Positions 1 to 9,446 are shown, counted from the stretch's first letter. The stretch is DNA of 64,000 nt from JAJYUU01 sp963822955 (GCA_963822955.1 CAWGJS010000002.1:1178001-1242000); one strand, 5' to 3'. The notes: a model not told the origin generated them from the sequence alone. A program made the numbers and translations.

Positions 1-554
1 GTGAAGGCGCTCACTGCGGCCAGCAGCCATAGCCCTACAGGAAGGACATACGGTACGCCAAGCCCGGCCAGCCCCGTGGCACCTAGCCCGATAAGCAGCC
101 GTTCGGTTCGTTCCGCGAAGCCGACGTCACACTTCAGTCCGAGGCTCTCGGCCCGGGCCTTAGCGTAAGACACCAGTGCGCCGGCCACCAGGCAGAACAC
201 CGCTACTCCGGCCAGCAGCTTGTCATGGCCGCCAAGCACGAACCAGGCAGCGAGCCCGGCGAAGACGGCAGAGTCAGCGATGCGGTCCAGCGTCGAGTCA
301 AGGAAGGCGCCGAACTTGCCGGTCGTCCCCTTAATCCGCGCCAGCGTGCCGTCCAGCATGTCCGTCAGCACGAAGGCGGTGCAGACCATGACTCCGGCGA
401 ACAGGTGGCCGGTCGGGAACAGCCATAGCGCGCCGGCAGACATGCCGATCGTGCCGATGATCGTGAGCGCGTTCGGAGTCACCGGCGTCCGGGCGAGGGC
501 CTGGCCAACGGGATTGAGTACGCGGGCGATGGCTGGCCGCAGCACTTTTAGCAT
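1..554 (-). CDS. CDP-alcohol phosphatidyltransferase, PgsA/PIS-like (3' end beyond window)
   Basis: Integral membrane enzyme that swaps the CMP of a CDP-lipid for an alcohol. The full CDP-alcohol phosphotransferase signature is present (D65, D68-G69, A72-R73, G82, D86, D90), followed by hydrophobic segments. The ATG at 554 is the first in frame and gives the usual short N-terminus. About 184 residues are visible; the C-terminus is cut by the window edge. In mycobacteria the order thrS, HIT, pgsA1 is conserved and pgsA1 makes phosphatidylinositol phosphate. The same three families occur here on the same strand, interrupted by two other genes, which favours the inositol-phosphate enzyme over phosphatidylglycerophosphate synthase. 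The alcohol substrate itself is inference. Confidence 0.88.
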   Translation of the reverse strand, partial: MLKVLRPAIARVLNPVGQALARTPVTPNALTIIGTIGMSAGALWLFPTGHLFAGVMVCTAFVLTDMLDGTLARIKGTTGKFGAFLDSTLDRIADSAVFAGLAAWFVLGGHDKLLAGVAVFCLVAGALVSYAKARAESLGLKCDVGFAERTERLLIGLGATGLAGLGVPYVLPVGLWLLAAVSAF

Positions 555-602
555 GGCGGCTTGATCCTACTGGCGGCCGATACCCGGCCGGCCTGGCGTT
601 GG

Positions 603-1282
603 TTACTGACCCGTTAAGTCGGCCGGCGGCCCGGCGTACCAGCTCCACGAGGTGACCGGCGGCCAACCCGCAAGCTGGCCTCGCCCGGTCGCCCACAGCA
701 GGGTCTCCCACGGCGCTGTGTCCGCGGGCGCATCGGGGAAAGGCGGCTGAGCGCCCGCCGGCCTAGCTCACCCGGTGGCGTCCAGGCGAGGCCAAGCCCC
801 TGAGCGACATCGTGCGTGTGTACCAGCACCTCGACGACACCCATCGCCGCGGCGAAGCAGGCAGGGTCTGCGACCCCGAACGGCCGCGGCTCCCCTGGAT
901 CGGGCTTGGATGCCGCCACCATCGTGCTCAGCAGCGCTCCCGACGCCTCGAATACCTGCAGGAGCCCGTGAGGTCCCGCGTCTGGATCCGCGAAGATCGC
1001 GCCTACCGGGCCGCCTGAGCGGCGTGCGTAGCACCTGAACGGCACCGGAGCCGTGAGCGGAGGTCGCTTAGGCCCGAGCTGCGCAGCGTAGCTGAACAGG
1101 TCGTCGCTCATGTGCTCGACGGTCTCCCAGCAGTCCCATTCCAGCGCGGCGGCGGCGGCATGCCAGTCCGGTGCGGCTCCCTTGCTCATCGTGGCCATGG
1201 CCAGTGTGACGGCGTGGTCAACGTCGTCCGCGGTGACCGGATCACCTGGCTGAACGGGCGGCTGACGCATGCCCGCCACCAT
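603..1282 (-). pseudogene. Maleylpyruvate isomerase / DinB-like protein, single frameshift
   Basis: The N-terminal part carries the helical pattern typical of mycothiol-dependent maleylpyruvate isomerase / DinB-like proteins: a WDCWETVEHMSDDL-type helix near residue 45, then a helix containing VHTHDVAQGLGL with metal-ligand-like histidines. Translation leaves frame at a TTTCCCC run at 735-741. Adding one base there restores a sensible C-terminus (RLFPDAPAD, then PWETLLWATGR) ending at a TAA at 603-605. The gene is thus either a recent pseudogene or carries a sequencing error. It lies 49 bp upstream of pgsA on the same strand. The ATG at 1282 or the one at 1270 could be the start. Substrate unknown. 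Confidence 0.7.
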
Positions 1283-1543
1283 ACCGATGTCGGGCCGCAG
1301 CGATGTCTCCGCTCGGTCATGACAGGCCGGACCGCTGGTAATCATTCCGGCCAGGGTCTTGTCTACATCGACCAGCAGGTAAAGGCTGGGCGTGCGGCAG
1401 CGGACCAGACGGCAACAAGCCGTACGGCCGCGCGGCACTGCCGACCCCTGGGCGCGCGGCGCGCCCGGATAACAGGCACAAGGACCGACAGGCCAGGACG
1501 GGACAGGGTAGGTACCTAACTCAGCGCTCAGGAGGCGATGCGG

Positions 1544-3691
1544 ATGGCGGAGAAGTCACACGCAGCGGGAGCCGCCGGCCGGACATCAGCGGCCGGCCAG
1601 CCCGAAAGCGTGCGCAACGTGGTGCTGGTCGGCCACTCGGGAGCAGGAAAGACAACGCTGGCTGAGGCCCTCCTGGTCACGACCGGCACGATTCAGCGCG
1701 AAGGCCGCGTCGAGGACGGCAGCACCGCCAGTGACTTTGACGAGGTCGAGATCCGGCAGGGCCGCTCGGTCAACCTGACGCTGGTGCCGTTCGTGCACGA
1801 GGGCGTCAAGGTGAACTTGCTGGACACCCCCGGCTACGCCGACTTCACCGGCGACCTGCGGGCCGGCCTGCGCGCCGCGGACGCCGCCCTGTTCACGGTC
1901 TCGGCTGCGGACGGCGTCGACGGACTGACCCGGATGCTCTGGGAGGAGTGCGCTGCCGTCGGGACGCCGCGTGCCGTCGTGATCACCAAGATCGACCACC
2001 AGCGCGGCGACTTCGAGGAGGCGCTGGCCGCCTGCCGGGCCGCGTTCGGCGATTCGGTGGCGCCGCTCTACCTGCCAGTCTCCGACGGCCAGGGCAACGT
2101 CCAGGGTCTCGTCGGACTGCTCTCCCAGCGCTTCTACGACTACTCGGGCGGCAAGCGCGCCGACACTGACATATCGGCCGACCAGGCCGACCGCGTCGAG
2201 GAGGCCCGTGGCTCGCTGATCGAGGCGATCATCCAGGAGAGCGAAGACGAGTCCCTGATGGACTCGTACCTGTCCGGCGCGGACCTCGACGTCAAGGGCC
2301 TGATCGAGGACCTGGAGAAAGCCGTCGCGCGCGGCAGCTTCTATCCCGTGCTCGCTTCGGCTGCCCCGCACCACATCGGCATGGAGGAACTGCTCGAGGT
2401 CATCACGCAGGCGTTCCCCTCCCCGGCGGAGCATCCACTGCCAGCCGTGACGACGGCGGACGGCAAGCCGGTGAGCGGGCTGGCGTCGAACCCGGATGGG
2501 CCGCTGCTCGCCGAGGTCGTCAAGACGACATCCGACCCTTACGTCGGCCGGGTAAGCCTGGTGCGGGTCTTCTCCGGGACCCTGCGCCCCGACGCCGTCG
2601 TGCACGTATCGGGCCACGGCCGCGAGGCCAGCGGTCATGCCGATCATGACGAGGACGAGCGGGTTGGCGCAATCACCTCGCCACTTGGCAAGCAGCAGCG
2701 GCCGATGTCCAGCTGCGCGGCAGGCGACATCTGCGCTGTTGCCAAGCTCAGCACAGCGGAGACAGGCGACACGCTGTCCGATAAGGACAAGCCACTGCTC
2801 ATGGAGTCTTGGGCCATGCCCGAGCCGCTGCTGCCGGTCGCCATCCAGGCTAAGTCCAAGGCCGACGAGGACAAGATGTCGCAGGCCCTCGCCCGGCTGG
2901 TGGCCGAGGACCCGACGCTGCGGCTGGAGAACAACGCCGAGACCCATCAGCTGGTGCTCTGGTGCATGGGCGAGGCGCACGTCGACCTTGCGCTTGACCG
3001 GCTGTCGACTCGTTACGGTGTCGCGGTGGAGACGGTCGAGCTGCGCGTGCCGCTGCGGGAGACCGTGGCCGCTAAGGCGCGCGGCCTGGGCCGGAACGTC
3101 AAGCAGTCCGGCGGGCACGGCGAATTCGGGATCTGCAGCGTCGAGATCGAGCCGCTGGGCTCCGGCGGCGGGTTCGAGTTCGTCGACAAGATCGTCGGCG
3201 GCGTGGTACCGCGCCAGTTCATCCCGTCGGTGGAGAAGGGCGTCCGGGCTCAGATGGAGCAGGGCGTGCTGACCGGGTACCCGATGGTCGACATCAGGGT
3301 CACGCTATTCGACGGCAAGGCGCACTCGGTCGACTCCTCCGACATGGCGTTCCAGAAGGCCGGCCGCGCCGCGCTGAAGGACGCCGCCGCGAAGGCGCAT
3401 GTCCAGCTGCTCGAGCCGGTCGACGAGGTATCCGTGCTCGTCGCGGACGAGTACGTCGGCGCGGTCATGTCTGACCTGTCGTCCCGGCGCGGCCGGGTAC
3501 TCGGCACCGAGTCAGTTGCGGGCGGCCGCACGCTGGTGAAGGCCGAGATCCCCGAGCTCGAGGTGACCAGGTACGCGATCGACCTGCGCTCGATGTCACA
3601 CGGCACTGGCTCGTTCACGCGCAGTTACCTGCGTTACGAGCCACTGCCCTCGCACCTCGCGGAGAAAGTCGCGGCAGCTCAGCAAGGCTGA
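1544..3691 (+). CDS. fusA2: Elongation factor G-like protein EF-G2
   Basis: Translational GTPase of the EF-G family, about 715 residues. Domain G shows the P-loop GHSGAGKT (about residue 30), DTPGYAD (G3) and TKID (G4, where canonical EF-G has NKxD), followed by domains II-V with the RGRVLGTE-type C-terminal region. The second-paralogue features match the actinobacterial EF-G2 group (Rv0120c type), whose role is not firmly known and which does not replace canonical EF-G. An AGGAGG at 1530-1535 is 8 nt from the ATG at 1544 but only 2 nt from the ATG at 1538, so 1544 is preferred. It is transcribed toward the HIT gene, with a long hairpin between them. Confidence 0.92.
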   Translation: MAEKSHAAGAAGRTSAAGQPESVRNVVLVGHSGAGKTTLAEALLVTTGTIQREGRVEDGSTASDFDEVEIRQGRSVNLTLVPFVHEGVKVNLLDTPGYADFTGDLRAGLRAADAALFTVSAADGVDGLTRMLWEECAAVGTPRAVVITKIDHQRGDFEEALAACRAAFGDSVAPLYLPVSDGQGNVQGLVGLLSQRFYDYSGGKRADTDISADQADRVEEARGSLIEAIIQESEDESLMDSYLSGADLDVKGLIEDLEKAVARGSFYPVLASAAPHHIGMEELLEVITQAFPSPAEHPLPAVTTADGKPVSGLASNPDGPLLAEVVKTTSDPYVGRVSLVRVFSGTLRPDAVVHVSGHGREASGHADHDEDERVGAITSPLGKQQRPMSSCAAGDICAVAKLSTAETGDTLSDKDKPLLMESWAMPEPLLPVAIQAKSKADEDKMSQALARLVAEDPTLRLENNAETHQLVLWCMGEAHVDLALDRLSTRYGVAVETVELRVPLRETVAAKARGLGRNVKQSGGHGEFGICSVEIEPLGSGGGFEFVDKIVGGVVPRQFIPSVEKGVRAQMEQGVLTGYPMVDIRVTLFDGKAHSVDSSDMAFQKAGRAALKDAAAKAHVQLLEPVDEVSVLVADEYVGAVMSDLSSRRGRVLGTESVAGGRTLVKAEIPELEVTRYAIDLRSMSHGTGSFTRSYLRYEPLPSHLAEKVAAAQQG

Positions 3692-3702
3692 TGTAAGGCG
3701 TG

Positions 3703-3766
3703 CTTCCATGATCGTTGTGAAGTTTGGGGGGCTATAGGCCCCCTGGATCAACAACGATCATGGAAG
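3703..3766. terminator. Long palindrome between convergent genes, likely bidirectional terminator
   Basis: A perfect 16-bp inverted repeat (3703-3718 and 3751-3766) encloses a second GC hairpin (GGGGGC 3727-3732 with GCCCCC 3738-3743). It lies exactly between the 3' ends of fusA2 (+) and the HIT gene (-). There is no clear U-tract, which is common for actinobacterial terminators. Confidence 0.75.
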
Positions 3767-3774
3767 TCCGCTGG

Positions 3775-4380
3775 TTAGGGATGAGGCCAGGCGTCGGCGA
3801 GGACGACGCGGGTGTCGGCGAGAAGCTGGGGCAGGACCTTAGTCCGGCCGACGACCGGCATGAAGTTGGCGTCGCCGCCCCAGCGGGGAACGACGTGCTG
3901 GTGCAGGTGCGCCGCGATGCCCGCGCCGGCCACGCCGCCCAGGTTCATGCCGATGTTGAAGCCCTGGGCTTGCGAGGCGTCGCGCAGCGCCGTCATCGCG
4001 TGCTTGGTGAATTCCGCGAGTTCGGCGGTCTCGGGACCAGTGAGGTCGGTGTAGTCGGCTACGTGGCGGTACGGGACGACCATCAGGTGCCCGCTGTTGT
4101 AGGGGTACAAGTTCAGCACCGCATACACAGCCGCGCCGCGGGCAACGATCAGGCCGTCCGCATCGGAGAGCTTCGGGATCGCGCAGAACGGGCACTCCAC
4201 CGCGCTGCCCCCGGCCGGCTTGCCCTCGCCCTTGATGTAGGCGAGCCGATGCGGCATCCACAGCCGCTGCAGGCCGTCGGGCGCGATCTGGTACACCTCG
4301 TCCAGAACGACGTCCCGGCTGGCCGGGGTGCCCTCCTGGCCCGGGTCGAGATCCTCCGGTCCCGGCACGTGATCGGGCAT
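3775..4380 (-). CDS. HIT-family nucleotide hydrolase / AP4A phosphorylase-like
   Basis: Histidine-triad protein of 201 residues. The triad HLHQHVVP sits near residue 155 and a CPFC motif near residue 65, as in the actinobacterial branch related to Rv2613c, which is a diadenosine tetraphosphate phosphorylase. The expected role is cleavage of dinucleoside polyphosphates. The start ATG at 4380 lies 5 nt after the thrS stop codon, so the two genes are almost certainly cotranscribed. This fits Ap4A being a by-product of aminoacyl-tRNA synthetases. The exact reaction (hydrolase or phosphorylase) is inferred from family and context. Confidence 0.9.
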   Translation of the reverse strand: MPDHVPGPEDLDPGQEGTPASRDVVLDEVYQIAPDGLQRLWMPHRLAYIKGEGKPAGGSAVECPFCAIPKLSDADGLIVARGAAVYAVLNLYPYNSGHLMVVPYRHVADYTDLTGPETAELAEFTKHAMTALRDASQAQGFNIGMNLGGVAGAGIAAHLHQHVVPRWGGDANFMPVVGRTKVLPQLLADTRVVLADAWPHP

Positions 4381-4385
4381 AGGCG

Positions 4386-6377
4386 TCAGACCTGGACCCG
4401 GCTGGCCACAGCTCCGGTGATCTCGGCAATGGCGTCGACGACGGGCACGCCGTTCTTCTGCGTGCCGTCGCGATACCTGAAGGACACTGCCCCGGCCGCC
4501 ACGTCGTCGTCACCGGCCAGCAGCATGTAAGGCACCTTCTGCCGCTGCGCGTTGCGGATCTTCTTCTGCATCCGGTCGTCGCTGGTGTCGACCGCGACCC
4601 GGATACCGTGCTCGCGCAGCCGGGTCGCGACGCTCCCAAGGTAGGCGGCATGCGCGTCGGAGATCGGGATGCCGATCACCTGTACCGGCGCCAGCCAGGG
4701 CGGGAACGCACCGGCATAGTGCTCGAGCAGGATGCCGAAGAACCGCTCGATCGAGCCGAACAGCGCCCGATGGATCATGTACGGCCGCTGGCGGCTGCCG
4801 TCGGCGGCCTGGTACTCGATCCCGAACCGGCCGGGCTCCTGGAAGTCGACCTGCAGCGTCGACAGCTGCCAGCGGCGGCCGATCGCGTCCTTGACGTGCA
4901 CGTCGATCTTGGGCGCGTAGAAGGCGCCCTCGCCTTCCGCGATCACGTACGGCAGACCCGACTTGTCCAGCGCGTACTTCAGCGCCGCCTCGGCCTTGTC
5001 CCACTCGGCGATCTCGCCGACGAACTTCTCCGGCCGGGTGGAGAGTTCCGCCTCGAACTCGGTCAGGCCGTAGTCGCGGAGCAACCCGACGACGAAGTCG
5101 AGCAGGCTTGCCAGTTCGTCCTGCAGCTGGTCCGGTGTGCAGAAGATGTGCGAGTCGTCCTGGGTGAAGCCGCGCGCCCTGGTCAGTCCGTGCACCACGC
5201 CGGATTTCTCATACCGGTACACGGTGCCGAACTCGAACAGCCGGAGCGGCAGCTCGCGGTAGGACCGGCCGCGCGATGCGTAGATCAGGATGTGCATCGG
5301 GCAGTTCATCGGCTTCGGGTAGTACTTCGCGCCCTCCATCTCCATGGGCGGGTACATCCCGTCGGCGTACCACTCCAGGTGGCCGGAAGTCTCGAACAGG
5401 TTCGACTTGGTGATGTGCGGGGTGTAGACGAACTCGTAGCCCGCCTGCTCGTGCCGCTTGCGCGAGTAGTCCTCCAGCGCCTTGCGGACGACGCCGCCCT
5501 TGGGGTGGAAGACGGGCAGCCCGCTGCCGATCTCCGTCGGGAACGAGAACAGGTCGAGCTCGGCGCCGAGCTTGCGGTGATCCCGCTTCTCGGCTTCCTC
5601 AAGGAGCCTCAGGTACTCGTCCTGGGCGTCGCGAGACGGCCAGGCAGTGCCGTAGATCCGCTGCAGCTGCGGGTTCAGCTCGCTGCCTCGCCAGTACGCG
5701 CCGCCAGTGCGCATCAGCTTGAAGGCCGGGATGTTCCTGGTCGTCGGCAGGTGCGGGCCTCGGCACAGGTCCTTCCAGATCAGCTCGCCGCCTGGGGCCA
5801 GGTTGTCGTAAATGGTCAGCTCGGCCCCGCCGACCTCGACCGACTCGCCGGAGTCGCCGAGCGCTGAGCCGTCCGCCGGCCCGCCAGCGCCCTTGATGCC
5901 GATCAGCTCGAGCTTGTAGGGCTCGTCTGCAAGCTCCGCGCGAGCCTGGTCGTCGGTAACGACGCGACGGCTGAACCGCTGGCCCTGCTTAACGATCTGG
6001 CGCATCTTCAGCTCGATCGACTTCAGGTCCTCGGGAGTGAAGGCCGCCGGCACGTCGAAGTCGTAGTAGAACCCATTCTCGATCGGAGGGCCGATGCCGA
6101 GCTTGGCCTCCGGGAAGAGATCCTGGACAGCCTGCGCCATCACGTGCGCGGTGGAGTGCCGCAGGATGTTCAGGCCGTCAGCGGAGTCGATGGCCACGGG
6201 CTCGACCGAGTCTCCGTCGGCTAGCGGAGCTGCCAGGTCGCGGAGCTCCCCATTGACCCTGGCGGCGATCGCGGTGGTATCGGGATCGCGGTCGGCCAGC
6301 GCCCGGCCGGCCGTCGTGCCCTCTTCCACCACGTGCTCGCTTCCGGCGAGTGTGATGTGAAGCTTGTCGGCAGGCAC
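4386..6377 (-). CDS. thrS: Threonine--tRNA ligase
   Basis: Class II aminoacyl-tRNA synthetase of 663 residues, the normal full length. The domain order is complete: an N-terminal TGS domain (1-65), the editing/SAD domain with the HSTAH motif (about residue 74), the catalytic core with the zinc-binding NCPMH segment and motif 3 near GSIERFFGILLEHY, and the C-terminal anticodon-binding domain (VQVIGIPIS onward). Translation starts at a GTG preceded by AAGGAGC with 6 nt spacing. It charges tRNA-Thr in the cytoplasm and is followed directly by the HIT gene. There is no T-box-like structure obvious in the roughly 160 bp upstream. Confidence 0.97.
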   Translation of the reverse strand: MPADKLHITLAGSEHVVEEGTTAGRALADRDPDTTAIAARVNGELRDLAAPLADGDSVEPVAIDSADGLNILRHSTAHVMAQAVQDLFPEAKLGIGPPIENGFYYDFDVPAAFTPEDLKSIELKMRQIVKQGQRFSRRVVTDDQARAELADEPYKLELIGIKGAGGPADGSALGDSGESVEVGGAELTIYDNLAPGGELIWKDLCRGPHLPTTRNIPAFKLMRTGGAYWRGSELNPQLQRIYGTAWPSRDAQDEYLRLLEEAEKRDHRKLGAELDLFSFPTEIGSGLPVFHPKGGVVRKALEDYSRKRHEQAGYEFVYTPHITKSNLFETSGHLEWYADGMYPPMEMEGAKYYPKPMNCPMHILIYASRGRSYRELPLRLFEFGTVYRYEKSGVVHGLTRARGFTQDDSHIFCTPDQLQDELASLLDFVVGLLRDYGLTEFEAELSTRPEKFVGEIAEWDKAEAALKYALDKSGLPYVIAEGEGAFYAPKIDVHVKDAIGRRWQLSTLQVDFQEPGRFGIEYQAADGSRQRPYMIHRALFGSIERFFGILLEHYAGAFPPWLAPVQVIGIPISDAHAAYLGSVATRLREHGIRVAVDTSDDRMQKKIRNAQRQKVPYMLLAGDDDVAAGAVSFRYRDGTQKNGVPVVDAIAEITGAVASRVQV

Positions 6378-6538
6378 GGGCTGGCTCCTTCATGTGGTGG
6401 TCTGGTCCGCGACCTCGTCCCGGCCGCGATTTCGAGGCAAGTCGAACGCGATTGCCCCGTGCCTCGATGCTACCGACGCCAGCCTGCCCGCGCCGGCCGG
6501 CGGCCAGACAGGCCCCTGCCGACTGCTGTGCTGGCCGG

Positions 6539-7783
6539 CTAGTTCGACGTCGGGCTCGTAGACGGGGTCTGGCTGCCGCGCGCGACCGTGACCAGGGTGC
6601 CGTAGTTCATGTACTTCCAGATGAACTTGGCATTGCTCCACGGCAGCTCGACACAACCAAGGCTCTGCGGGTAGCCGTAAGACCCCCGGCTGAAGTAGTG
6701 CACTGCCTCGCCGGACCGGAAGTAGGAGACGTAATACACCGGGTCCGCGTACTTGCTGCCGTCCGGGTTCTTCCCCTTCATGACCTGGTAGTAGTACCGC
6801 AGGTACACCGGGGCCGTGCCTAGCGTTGTCGGCGCGGCGGCGATCCCGGTGTTAACCAGGGACTTCATGATGACCTTGCCGTTGTGCCAGACCGTGAGCG
6901 TCTCGGGGTTGCCCTCGCGCGCCAGCGCGTACGTGTAACCGTGCGTGTTGACCTGGTTCGCCGCTACTGCCTTGAGGAGTTCGCTCCAGACCTCCGGTCC
7001 GGCAACGCCGTCGACCGCCAGGCCCTGGCTGGCCTCGAATCCCATCACCGCGCCCTTGAGCATGAGGCTGTCAGCTGATCCGTCCTGCCAGAACTTGTGT
7101 AGCTCGTTCGGGTAACCCGGATCCCAGCTGAAGGTGCCCTGCGGCGGGTTGTAAGCGGCGGCGATCTGCCCGGCCTGGTCGGTTGCCGCGGGCACCGTCG
7201 CGCCGGGCGACGCGGTCCAGGTCAGTGGCAGGTAGCCGAGCTGGGTGAGGAGCTCGGCCAGCCGGGCCGTCCGGTAGATGCCGGTCGTGAACTTCAGCTT
7301 GACTGTCTTGGCCAGCAGCGCGCCGTGCGCGGACCGTACGCCAAGCGGACCACCGGGGATCGTCACGTGCACTCGGGTCCGCTGCTTGAAGGCGCTGGTG
7401 GGGACGAACTCCAGCGCGCTCGTGCCGGCTCCCTGCCAGCTGCCTGCGACTTCCGGCCTGATCCGCGGCAGCGGCGAGCTGGTGGCGAGGGGAGCCGAGA
7501 ACTGAATCTTGATGTCGGTGGCACCGCTGACGCCGGTGGCATTGCTGGCCGGAGTCGCCGCCAGCAGGTGCAGCGGACCGGACGGCACCTGCGATGACGG
7601 TGGCGTGCTGCTCCCCTTGCTCGGCGTGCTGCCGCTGCGGCCGGTGCTTCCGGAGGACGTGGTGCGTCCAGAGGACTGAGCCGACGCATGCGTGAGGGCG
7701 ACCCAGACGCCCGCGACCAGCAGGAGGACGATTACGCCGCCGATCGCTGTGATCCGCCCGCGCAAATGCGTCAGTGAGAACAA
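6539..7783 (-). CDS. L,D-transpeptidase with Ig-like domain, variant active-site motif (copy 1)
   Basis: Cell-wall enzyme expected to form 3-3 peptidoglycan cross-links. Order: short cytoplasmic start, one membrane segment (AIGGVIVLLLVAGVWVALT), a Ser/Gly/Thr-rich linker, a bacterial Ig-like domain (about 70-160), a peptidoglycan-binding-like helical stretch (about 200-280) and a C-terminal YkuD domain. The catalytic region reads HYFSRGSYGYPQSLGCVELP. The nucleophile Cys and a His about 16 residues before it are present, but the usual SHGC(V/I)R box is SLGCVE. A TTG at 7783 preceded by GAGGGAG is the likely start; an in-frame start at 7864 would add a non-membrane extension. It is a tandem paralogue of the next gene. 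Confidence 0.85.
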   Translation of the reverse strand: MFSLTHLRGRITAIGGVIVLLLVAGVWVALTHASAQSSGRTTSSGSTGRSGSTPSKGSSTPPSSQVPSGPLHLLAATPASNATGVSGATDIKIQFSAPLATSSPLPRIRPEVAGSWQGAGTSALEFVPTSAFKQRTRVHVTIPGGPLGVRSAHGALLAKTVKLKFTTGIYRTARLAELLTQLGYLPLTWTASPGATVPAATDQAGQIAAAYNPPQGTFSWDPGYPNELHKFWQDGSADSLMLKGAVMGFEASQGLAVDGVAGPEVWSELLKAVAANQVNTHGYTYALAREGNPETLTVWHNGKVIMKSLVNTGIAAAPTTLGTAPVYLRYYYQVMKGKNPDGSKYADPVYYVSYFRSGEAVHYFSRGSYGYPQSLGCVELPWSNAKFIWKYMNYGTLVTVARGSQTPSTSPTSN

Positions 7784-7977
7784 CGGGTGACTCCCTCGCT
7801 CGCCGTCATTGCCCGGCCAGACGCCGCGGGCGGTAACAGAGGCCTGCCTGATGTATACCAGCACATCAGGAGAATTCGACTCTAGATGGGCTGAGTAGTA
7901 CCTAGGGCGGTGACGAGGTTAAGAAACGGATACAGGTTGCGACCTGCCTCCCAGGCGACGAAACCCGGACATGCCAC

Positions 7978-8009
7978 CGCCCGGCACCGCATCATCACGG
8001 TGCCGGGCG
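7978..8009 (-). terminator. Rho-independent-type hairpin after the second L,D-transpeptidase
   Basis: A perfect 12-bp inverted repeat (7978-7989 with 7998-8009, 8-nt loop) begins about 30 bp beyond the stop codon of the 8040-9446 gene, on its downstream side. Very GC-rich stem, no strong U-run. Confidence 0.75.
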
Positions 8010-8039
8010 GGTAGGCACCTGGGCCTAGGCCATCCGGGC

Positions 8040-9446
8040 TCAGCCGTCGACGGTGACCAGGCTGCCGTAGGTCAGGTAGGGAAAGGCCCGTTGGGCTGCG
8101 CTGTATGGCAGTTCGACGCAGCCCAGGCTCTGCTGATAGCCGTATCCGGGCCGCGCGAAGTAGTGCACCGCGTCGCCGCCATTGAAGTAGGACACGAACT
8201 GCACCGGGTCGGAGTAGTGACTGCCGCCAGGGTTGGTTCCGCTCATGATCGTGAACCGGTACCTCGCGTAGACCGGGAACGTGCCGTTCACGGTTGGTGC
8301 GACCGGGATGCCGGTGTTGGCGAGGCTGCGCATGGCGAAGTGCCCGTTGTGGTAGATGGTCAGCGTCTCCGGCGATCCCTTGTTGGCGACGGCATAGGTA
8401 TAGCCGTTCTGGTTCTGCTCGCCCCGCTGCTGGGCCAGGAGGAGGGTGCGCCAGAACTTCGGCGTCAGGCTCCCGTCGACCGTCATGTTGTGCTGCGACT
8501 CGAACGCCATAACGGCGCCTCGCAGGAGGACATTGGGCTGGTTCGGGTCCCACATCCGCTGAAGCATGGACGGGTAACCGGAGTCGAAGGTGAACGTGCC
8601 CTGGGGCGGGTTATATGCGACGCCACCGACAGTAAGGCTGGCTGGGGCGAGATCTGCCATGGCGGCCGACACCCTGCCGGCGCCGCTATATGTCGGCGCG
8701 AATGTCATCGGCAGGTAGCCCTGGTCAGTGAGCATCTCGGCGAGCGCGAGCTGGCCATAGCCGCCGGTGGTGAAGTGATTCGTCGCCGCTGCGGTGAGGA
8801 GAGCCCCGGTTGCTGACCTGATGCCGGCGGGAATGTCCACTGTCACCCGCGTGGACGGGCCGAACGGCGTCGCCGGCGTGAAGACCAGGGAGTTGCCCTG
8901 CACGCTCCAGGTGCCCGGAACTTGCGGGCTGAGCCGTGGTTTTGGCGAGTTGGAAGCCACTGGCGCAGAGAAGCTAATGACGATCGGGTCCGCACCGTCG
9001 ACGTCCCTCGTCCTGTTGGCCGGGGTGATTGAGGTGAAGTGGATGTGACCTACAGGTACCGGGCCGCTGGCGGCTCGCGGGCTGGACTTGCCGTGTCCTG
9101 ATTGCGTCACTGCATAGACCGCGCCCGCCGCCGCGACGGCTACTATTGCGGTTCCGACCAGGAGGACCTTGACGTTGGGCCTGCCGGTCCTGCTGGGCGC
9201 GGTCGTTCCGGCTGGCCGGCCTCCGGGTGGCTGTCCATCGGTTCCGCCCGGCCCGCCGCTCGTGTTCGGTGTCTCGCTGCTTCCGTTCCCGGCGCTAGCG
9301 CGCGCCGGGCCGCCAGAGTTATCGCCGCCCTCAGGCCCACTGACGCCTGGCTGATTACCGGGCTGTTTCACTCCGAACACGCCAAATCCCCCGTCCCGTG
9401 GCATGAGCAGCCGGCACAGCCTCCAGATGGATTCTGTGCGCGTCAT
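8040..9446 (-). CDS. L,D-transpeptidase with Ig-like domain, variant active-site motif (copy 2)
   Basis: Paralogue of the gene at 6539-7783 with the same architecture: a Gly/Pro/Ser-rich cytoplasmic tail, one membrane segment (VKVLLVGTAIVAVAAAGAVYAV, near residue 105), an Ig-like domain, a peptidoglycan-binding-like stretch and a C-terminal YkuD domain with HYFARPGYGYQQSLGCVELP. The two proteins share the same departure from the family box (SLGCVE instead of SHGCVR). The start is uncertain: ATG 9446, ATG 9404, or a GTG at 9380 preceded by GGGGGA at good spacing. Separate transcription from copy 1 is suggested by the hairpin at 7978-8009. Confidence 0.83.
   Translation of the reverse strand: MTRTESIWRLCRLLMPRDGGFGVFGVKQPGNQPGVSGPEGGDNSGGPARASAGNGSSETPNTSGGPGGTDGQPPGGRPAGTTAPSRTGRPNVKVLLVGTAIVAVAAAGAVYAVTQSGHGKSSPRAASGPVPVGHIHFTSITPANRTRDVDGADPIVISFSAPVASNSPKPRLSPQVPGTWSVQGNSLVFTPATPFGPSTRVTVDIPAGIRSATGALLTAAATNHFTTGGYGQLALAEMLTDQGYLPMTFAPTYSGAGRVSAAMADLAPASLTVGGVAYNPPQGTFTFDSGYPSMLQRMWDPNQPNVLLRGAVMAFESQHNMTVDGSLTPKFWRTLLLAQQRGEQNQNGYTYAVANKGSPETLTIYHNGHFAMRSLANTGIPVAPTVNGTFPVYARYRFTIMSGTNPGGSHYSDPVQFVSYFNGGDAVHYFARPGYGYQQSLGCVELPYSAAQRAFPYLTYGSLVTVDG

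Noticed and set aside
1586..3118. 510-residue open frame antisense to fusA2
   Set aside because: It mirrors EF-G2 codons, has no recognisable domain, and long antisense frames are expected in high-GC DNA.
4608..5867. 419-residue open frame antisense to thrS
   Set aside because: Shadow of the synthetase gene; Leu/Arg/Val-rich translation without any family features.
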